DNA of 17,276 nt, taken from assembly GCA_964561035.1 (NCBI GenBank), contig CAZLNR010000017.1, forward strand, positions 1 through 17,276, in the 5' to 3' direction. The notes beneath the pieces were generated by a model. That model had not been told where the DNA came from, did no database searches, and saw only the letters and a program-made list of their open reading frames with translations. Origin of the DNA: XYD2-FULL-39-9 sp964561035 (lineage in GTDB: Bacteria; Patescibacteriota; Patescibacteriia; Magasanikbacterales; GWA2-37-8). Positions 13,839-17,276 of this stretch are shown here, in pieces (position 1 is the stretch's first letter; each line of letters starts with the position of its first letter). The translations under genes were made by a program, and so were the position numbers.

Positions 13839-13908
13839 AAAGCCGTCCTGAATTGCCTAATGTTTCATAAAATATGAAGCCTTGAGCAATGGACGGCTTT
13901 TTTGTTTA
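13839..13908 (+). terminator. 70-nt terminator, copy 1 (identical repeat)
   Basis: AAAGCCGTCC pairs perfectly with GGACGGCTTT (10 bp). Inside are further paired blocks (ATTGC/GCAAT and TTCATA-AAA-TATGAA), and TTTTGTTT follows. All 70 bases are identical to 14375-14444. Confidence 0.9.
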
Positions 13909-13986
13909 AGTTACGCACCTATTAGGTAGGGCCCAAAACCAACAATGACCACAAAGAAAAAACAACAGACCTGTTTGTGCGTCCAT
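13906..13986 (-). pseudogene. terC 5' remnant in the duplicated segment
   Basis: Minus-strand ATG 13986 reads MDAQTGL, identical to the first seven residues of terC, then LFF, and diverges to a stop at 13906. Similarity to terC DNA covers 13950-13986 and weakly further, with a small deletion. It is a leftover of the tandem duplication, not a functional gene. Confidence 0.7.
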
Positions 13987-14068
13987 ATAAAGTATAAATA
14001 AAATGCCGATATAGACATAGCATTACGGCAAAATATAACAAGCCAACAGATTGACAAAAACCGGTTTT
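13950..14068. repeat. 119-bp direct repeat, copy 2
   Basis: Partner of 13376-13494, in the same orientation, offset 574 bp. It contains the terC start remnant, a degraded terC promoter and the TTGACA/palindrome block of small gene 2. Confidence 0.9.
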
Positions 14069-14080
14069 TTATATTAGACT
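14051..14080 (+). promoter_or_regulatory. Promoter of small membrane gene 2
   Basis: Perfect TTGACA (14051-14056) and the same AAAACCGGTTTT palindrome (14057-14068) as copy 1. The -10 is less clear: TAGACT (14075-14080) at 18 bp is the best match. Similarity to copy 1 stops right after the palindrome. Confidence 0.6.
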
Positions 14081-14108
14081 ACCACAGCTACATAGAAAGG
14101 AGCTGGTG

Positions 14109-14357
14109 ATGAAAAACTTTCTCTGTCATAATGCTCAGGTCTTAAACAGACTCTGGGTGGTGGTAGCTGTACTCATTGGCTTCCTCATAGCCATTGCTAG
14201 CTTTCTGTTGGTAAAAGAACTATTCTGGGACGGAATGTATCCAACTATTTGGTGGCAGCAGTGGTTGATTTCGGCGCCAAGCTACATCATAGGAAGCTTC
14301 TCCACTCACAGACTTATCCGAATCCGGCCCACTGCTGGCGAATCGCCACCTCAATGA
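14109..14357 (+). CDS. Small WWQQ-type membrane protein, copy 2
   Basis: Unknown function, 82 residues. The SD AAAGGAG (14096-14102) is 6 nt before ATG 14109; the GTG just before it (14106) is too close to the SD. Hydrophobic segment at about 14-33 (LWVVVAVLIGFLIAIASFLL), then VKELFWDGMYPTIWWQQ, a weaker hydrophobic stretch and a basic tail with ESPPQ at the end; copy 1 has AESPLP at the matching place. The protein is clearly homologous to copy 1 but diverged, also at synonymous sites, and its GC is close to the genome (26 of 60 bases at 14161-14220). Promoter block and terminator are nearly or fully identical to those of copy 1. Confidence 0.75.
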   Translation: MKNFLCHNAQVLNRLWVVVAVLIGFLIAIASFLLVKELFWDGMYPTIWWQQWLISAPSYIIGSFSTHRLIRIRPTAGESPPQ

Positions 14358-14374
14358 AGCCGAGCATTTGTCCA

Positions 14375-14444
14375 AAAGCCGTCCTGAATTGCCTAATGTT
14401 TCATAAAATATGAAGCCTTGAGCAATGGACGGCTTTTTTGTTTA
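14375..14444 (+). terminator. 70-nt terminator, copy 2 (identical repeat)
   Basis: Identical over 70 bases to 13839-13908. It ends 2 nt before the minus-strand stop of the CaCA gene. In the minus direction only four T follow the stem, so it is weaker that way. Confidence 0.9.
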
Positions 14445-14446
14445 TA

Positions 14447-15376
14447 TTAAGCGCCCATTACAATTTCAACACAGACAAAGGCCAGCCAAAATAAAAATAA
14501 TAGCACAGCTTCTTTTTTGGATAATTTTTTACCGGTACGCATAAACGCTAGCAGCAATACAGAGGCAGTTACCATAAAGACGCCAGTTACATAAATAATA
14601 TGCACTGGAAATGCAAACGGATGAATAACCGCCAAAATCCCAACTACGACCGTCGCATCGGCCAAAACAGTTCCCAAAATATCCCCCACTGCCAAATCAT
14701 CCTCTCGCTTTCTCACAGCTTTTAAAGCAAAAAACATTTCTGGCATAGTGGTGCCAAGCCCAACTAACAACATACCAATAATAATCGGACTTACCCGCAA
14801 TAATCCGGCAAAGTTTGCCGCGGACACAACAGTAAAATGCGAACCTACAATAAGTATTGCCATGCCGAGCAGCAACATCAAAAAATCCATGGCGCGCCGA
14901 GTGCCGCTTGTTTTAATTTTTATTTTCTCTACTCCGGTCTTAAATGCGGAATAATAAAAGATGCCGCCAAAAATAATTAAAGCCGCGCCCTCGGCCCGAG
15001 AAAAAAACCCGTCTAGGCCGAGCACGAGCGGCAGCAATATCAATAGCGGATATGCTTTATTTTTTGCTAAAATTTTACTTTCTATGGAAATATTTCTACC
15101 AGCCAAAGCAATAATAACCGCGAACACAAATGTCATGTCCGCCACATTTGACCCAAACAGCGTACCAAGGCCAAACGAAGACATGCCGGTCAACGCTGAA
15201 TTTATGGCCACAAATGTTTCCGGCAATATAGAAATAAAAGAAACAATAATAAATCCAACCGCATATCGCGACAACCCAAAACTATCAGCCAAACGCACCG
15301 CATATTTGGTAGAAAAAGTAGCGCCTTTAATTACCAAAGCTACCGAACAAATAAAAATAAAGGCTGTTTGCCACAT
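14447..15376 (-). CDS. CaCA family Na+/Ca2+ (cation/H+) exchanger
   Basis: A membrane antiporter of 309 residues, with two inverted halves of about five helices each. The alpha-1 repeat is SFISILPETF at 46-55 with GSNVADM at 76-81-area, and the alpha-2 repeat is GLGTTMPEMF at 206-215 with GTVLAD at 235-240. The acidic residues E53, D80, E213 and D240 line up with the Ca-site residues of the Methanocaldococcus exchanger (E54, N81, E213, D240, from memory). The normal GTS of alpha-1 is absent (ISI) and alpha-2 has GTVLAD instead of GSNxxD, so ion selectivity may differ. Its ATG is 1 nt after the stop of the DUF4230 gene, so the two form a coupled pair. No SD is visible. Confidence 0.88.
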   Translation of the reverse strand: MWQTAFIFICSVALVIKGATFSTKYAVRLADSFGLSRYAVGFIIVSFISILPETFVAINSALTGMSSFGLGTLFGSNVADMTFVFAVIIALAGRNISIESKILAKNKAYPLLILLPLVLGLDGFFSRAEGAALIIFGGIFYYSAFKTGVEKIKIKTSGTRRAMDFLMLLLGMAILIVGSHFTVVSAANFAGLLRVSPIIIGMLLVGLGTTMPEMFFALKAVRKREDDLAVGDILGTVLADATVVVGILAVIHPFAFPVHIIYVTGVFMVTASVLLLAFMRTGKKLSKKEAVLLFLFWLAFVCVEIVMGA

Positions 15377-15377
15377 A

Positions 15378-15968
15378 TTAAAATTTCACATGCACATCAC
15401 GGTCTCCAAGCATTAAGCGTACCAACCGCTCAATTTCACGGATTGCATTATCTTTACTTTCATTTTGCACCGCTTCGGTTTGAGCGGCGGCAAGTGCAGA
15501 TTCTTTTAACTGTGTGTACGCCGCATTATAACCGCTATCATTATTAAATACTTTTTTCAAAATCCCCTGCTTGTTCTGCAGTGCAATATCGCCCACCAGC
15601 TCAACCCCATGATTTTCCAATGGCGGTAAGGTAATTGTAACAGCGGTTTTTTCTAATGATATATCTTCGGCTGATATTTTTCGCAGATCAACTCCCCAGC
15701 TTGATTTCATTGTACCAATAGCTGTAATGTCTTGTCCCCAAAAGAAATCTTTAAACGCGCTGCCTGTGGAACGGTCAATGGTAATTTGCTGAGTTACAAC
15801 ATATGTTTCGGTAATCAAAAACCCTTCACGCTGCAACGCCTGCATAATTGATTGCGATGTAACTTCGGCTGTTTTTTTCTGCGGCAGTGCCAGACGATAA
15901 CCAACAAATCCGCCCACACCAAGCATGACAATAAAACCTATGATAATTAATTTTGATTTTAGCGACAT
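15378..15968 (-). CDS. DUF4230 family membrane-anchored protein
   Basis: A 196-residue product with one N-terminal membrane helix (about 7-28, preceded by KSK) and an outside domain. The region from about 50 to 130 (TYVVTQQITID, AIGTMKSSWGVDLRKISAED, VTITLPPLENHGVEL) matches the DUF4230 pattern: a GxxxxGxDL motif followed by a strand ending in LPP. A predicted helix follows (about 145-190). The family's function is unknown. The 1-nt gap to the CaCA gene suggests a partner or accessory role (inference). TATACT lies 3 nt before the ATG, too close for a normal start; no SD is visible. Confidence 0.8.
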   Translation of the reverse strand: MSLKSKLIIIGFIVMLGVGGFVGYRLALPQKKTAEVTSQSIMQALQREGFLITETYVVTQQITIDRSTGSAFKDFFWGQDITAIGTMKSSWGVDLRKISAEDISLEKTAVTITLPPLENHGVELVGDIALQNKQGILKKVFNNDSGYNAAYTQLKESALAAAQTEAVQNESKDNAIREIERLVRLMLGDRDVHVKF

Positions 15969-16017
15969 AAAAGTATAAAAAATAAACTTATTCTAACTGT
16001 AACATAACCTGACCAGA

Positions 16018-16084
16018 AAAACAAAAAACCGCCTGCTCGCTGGTTTCTATTTTTTAAAAACCAATGAGCATGAAGGCGGTTTTT
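16018..16084 (-). terminator. Long hairpin terminator of the 16143-16571 gene
   Basis: The outer stem pairs AAAACCGCCT (16025-16034) with AGGCGGTTTT (16074-16083). Inner blocks CTC/GAG and TGGTTT/AAACCA also pair. On the minus strand TTTTTTGTTTTT follows. It resembles the 70-nt terminators in layout but not in sequence; with shorter T-runs it may also work on the plus strand. Confidence 0.8.
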
Positions 16085-16102
16085 GTTTCCGTCTGCACAC
16101 CC

Positions 16103-16134
16103 CACCTCGCCGATGACTATTGTCATGCGAGGTG
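16103..16134. repeat. Strong hairpin without T-run
   Basis: CACCTCGC (16103-16110) pairs with GCGAGGTG (16127-16134), and ATGAC (16113-16117) with GTCAT (16122-16126), with a 2-nt bulge and loop TATT. It lies in the 3' untranslated part of the 16143-16571 gene, ahead of its terminator; possibly an mRNA 3' stability element. Confidence 0.6.
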
Positions 16135-16142
16135 ATGGAAGT

Positions 16143-16571
16143 TCAGTTCATCCGCGGCTGCGACGGCTGCGTAGGACGGCGACGCCCTCGGCCGGGGAGA
16201 CGATCGCCTCCCTTGCGACGATCGGCGCTCGGCGCCTCCTGCGGCTGGATCTGGTCGCTGTTCTGCTGATCGCTGTTGAAGCTGCACTTGGGATGGCAGA
16301 GCTCGAACACCTTGATCCTCCTGGAGGATCCGCCGCACCAGAGCCCCACCTGCACCTCCATGCCACGCCGGGTGTGGCACACCCGGACCGGATCGGGACC
16401 CTTGATCGACGATCCCCGGGACTGGAAGAAGGGCGCGGCTTCGCCAAACGCCTTCCCCACGAGCCCCTGCGCCACCTCGAGGGGCAGCCGGCGAACTCGA
16501 TAGGTCAGTTGACCACTTTCTCCCTTGGTGGTCAACACACACACGGAGAACAACTCTCTTGCCTTGGCCAT
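16143..16571 (-). CDS. GC-rich gene for a 142-residue protein of unknown function
   Basis: I do not recognise this protein. The start is supported by an SD (GAGGAGA, 16580-16586) 8 nt before ATG 16571 and by a strong promoter further up. Residues 1-96 look folded, with five cysteines (C11, C65, C79, C92, C96), including VCHT and CHPKC, which might bind metal. Residues 100-142 are low-complexity, rich in Gln, Arg, Pro and Gly, with GRGRRR. There is no membrane segment. The DNA is strikingly GC-rich (43 of 60 bases at 16141-16200), unlike both neighbours, so overlapping open frames exist on both strands; promoter, SD and terminator together favour this one. Probable recent acquisition, or a chimeric contig segment. 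Confidence 0.6.
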   Translation of the reverse strand: MAKARELFSVCVLTTKGESGQLTYRVRRLPLEVAQGLVGKAFGEAAPFFQSRGSSIKGPDPVRVCHTRRGMEVQVGLWCGGSSRRIKVFELCHPKCSFNSDQQNSDQIQPQEAPSADRRKGGDRLPGRGRRRPTQPSQPRMN

Positions 16572-16682
16572 TGTCGGAGTCTCCTCAGCATCAATGCAGC
16601 TTGCGCACAAAGCCCTTTTGGCATCTAAGAAACTGAAAAAATATCAGCCTCTCTGCCTTTCTTCGCGCACTCCGCACTGATC

Positions 16683-16723
16683 TGCTCAAAGCATATCTGC
16701 ATATTTTAGCTATGCTTTGAGCA
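16683..16723 (-). promoter_or_regulatory. 13-bp hairpin in the long leader of the 16143-16571 gene
   Basis: TGCTCAAAGCATA (16683-16695) and TATGCTTTGAGCA (16711-16723) are perfect complements with a 15-nt loop. It lies about 23 nt after the predicted transcription start in a leader of about 175 nt. No T-run follows, so it is not a terminator; perhaps a 5' stabiliser or protein-binding site. Confidence 0.65.
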
Positions 16724-16752
16724 AACCAGCGCGCTTAAAAAGAACCTTGCAC

Positions 16753-16781
16753 AGTATATACAAAAAAAGAGGTTTTGTCAA
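16753..16781 (-). promoter_or_regulatory. Promoter of the 16143-16571 gene, TTGACA-17-TATACT
   Basis: On the minus strand TTGACA (16776-16781), 17-bp spacer, TATACT (16753-16758): the same two hexamers and spacing as at 13477-13505. The -35 lies in the loop of the upstream gene's terminator hairpin. Confidence 0.8.
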
Positions 16782-16797
16782 TAAAAACCTCTTTTTT
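16763..16797 (-). terminator. Terminator of the RmlA-like gene, overlapping the next promoter
   Basis: GAGGTTTT and AAAACCTC (16784-16791 / 16769-16776) pair and are extended by A/T runs, with a 7-nt loop and T-tract. It begins 11 nt after the stop at 16809. The loop and right arm contain the next gene's -35 and spacer. Confidence 0.75.
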
Positions 16798-16808
16798 ATG
16801 GTTATATT

Positions 16809-17276
16809 TTATAATTCTATGGACGTATTTTCACCTAATAACATTTTTTGCTCGCCAGCCACTGCCTCGGTAATAGTTACACCAGCGCCAATAATGCTTT
16901 CTTTTAATCGAACTGGGCTGTCAATACGGCATTTATTCAAAATAATAGAATCCTGTATCTGCGCTTTTTTAACTGTACTGCCCGCGCCAATGGTGGTGTT
17001 AGGCAAAATGACACAATCAGCCAAAGTGCAATTTTCACCAATAAGTACCGGGCCGTAAATTTTAGTCCCCGCATTTACTGTTGTACCAGCACCAATACGA
17101 ACCTTGCCCTCAAGCTGTGCGCCAGACTCCACCATACCGGACACTATAAACTCATCAGGTTTTACCTCTGCCAGCAATAAACGATTAGCGATGATTAAAT
17201 CCTCCGGCTTGCCGGTATCTTTCCACCAGCCGGTAATTTCTTTATACCCGACTTTTAAATTATTTTTTAAAAAATC
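16809..17276 (-). CDS. Long-form glucose-1-phosphate thymidylyltransferase-like protein, C-terminal part
   Basis: Partial: the gene enters from beyond the right edge, and the frame is open to the last base. The visible 155 residues begin with the end of the nucleotidyltransferase domain, with GWWKDTGKPEDLIIANRLLL, a segment typical of the long RmlA/StrD-type enzymes. They continue into a left-handed beta-helix of hexapeptide repeats: VESGAQLEGKVRIGAGTTV, IYGPVLIGENCTLADCVI, TTIGAGSTV. Such enzymes make dTDP-glucose or related sugar nucleotides for surface polysaccharide in the cytosol; the exact substrate cannot be read from this part. Its own terminator follows at 16763-16797. Confidence 0.88.
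   Translation of the reverse strand, partial: DFLKNNLKVGYKEITGWWKDTGKPEDLIIANRLLLAEVKPDEFIVSGMVESGAQLEGKVRIGAGTTVNAGTKIYGPVLIGENCTLADCVILPNTTIGAGSTVKKAQIQDSIILNKCRIDSPVRLKESIIGAGVTITEAVAGEQKMLLGENTSIEL

Noticed and set aside
13839..14444. The 70-nt repeats as integron attC-like recombination sites or CRISPR repeats
   Set aside because: There are only two copies, no RYYYAAC/GTTRRRY core sites, no integrase or cas gene nearby; perfect stem plus T-run explains them as terminators.
16083..16628. Plus-strand open frame of 181 codons and two further minus-strand frames (16123-16542, 16148-16447)
   Set aside because: They overlap the 16143-16571 gene, lack SD and promoter, and GC-rich DNA gives long open frames by chance. 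Promoter, SD and terminator all support 16571-16143.
1..17276. UGA recoded as glycine, as in some CPR lineages
   Set aside because: The core genes use GGN for glycine and run full length without in-frame TGA.

Overview
The window looks like chromosome of an uncultivated, AT-leaning bacterium, most likely a Patescibacteria/CPR-type genome assembled from a metagenome. That placement is inference. It rests on compact operons with near-zero spacing, core genes with no visible Shine-Dalgarno (SD) sequence, the mix of families present, and a 100-N scaffold gap at 8704-8803. I see no rRNA, tRNA, CRISPR array, transposase or integrase.

Left part (minus strand, 1-3902): gatC, gatA, a two-domain LOG-type (TIGR00730) protein and lgt form one tight operon covering Gln/Asn-tRNA amidation and lipoprotein acylation. 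Upstream on the same strand are two hypothetical genes (4024-4868), one membrane-anchored with a cupredoxin-like C-terminal domain that lacks a full copper site. From 5250 to 7998 (minus) an FMN-binding-domain protein, an ApbE flavin transferase and an NqrB/RnfD-like membrane domain fused to a FAD/NAD(P) reductase look like a small trans-membrane flavin electron-transfer system.

Middle (8122-12139): a YibE/F-like membrane protein and a Fur/Zur-type repressor (minus) diverge from znuA-znuC-znuB (plus). The 92-bp intergenic region holds two opposed promoters that share one palindromic -35 hexamer inside a 20-bp inverted repeat, so one repressor dimer could shut both directions. A frameshifted 96-residue gene and terC (Alx-like) follow on the minus strand.

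Right part (13376-17276): a tandem duplication of about 574 bp carries the 5' end of terC, a promoter, a small membrane-protein gene and a 70-nt terminator. The flanks of the two copies are nearly or fully identical, but the genes between them share only a WWQQ-type core. Then come a CaCA exchanger and a DUF4230 protein, a GC-rich gene of unknown function, and the C-terminal half of a long-form RmlA-like sugar nucleotidyltransferase.

The most unusual signal is a set of four small-gene units (4998-5223 plus, 13477-13908 plus, 14051-14444 plus, 16018-16781 minus). Each has an exact TTGACA -35 followed by an A-tract/GC/T-tract block, a strong SD, a short gene (three of them GC-rich by local count) and a strong terminator hairpin. 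No other gene in the window has this combination. I infer a family of independently expressed small-gene cassettes, possibly acquired or exchangeable.
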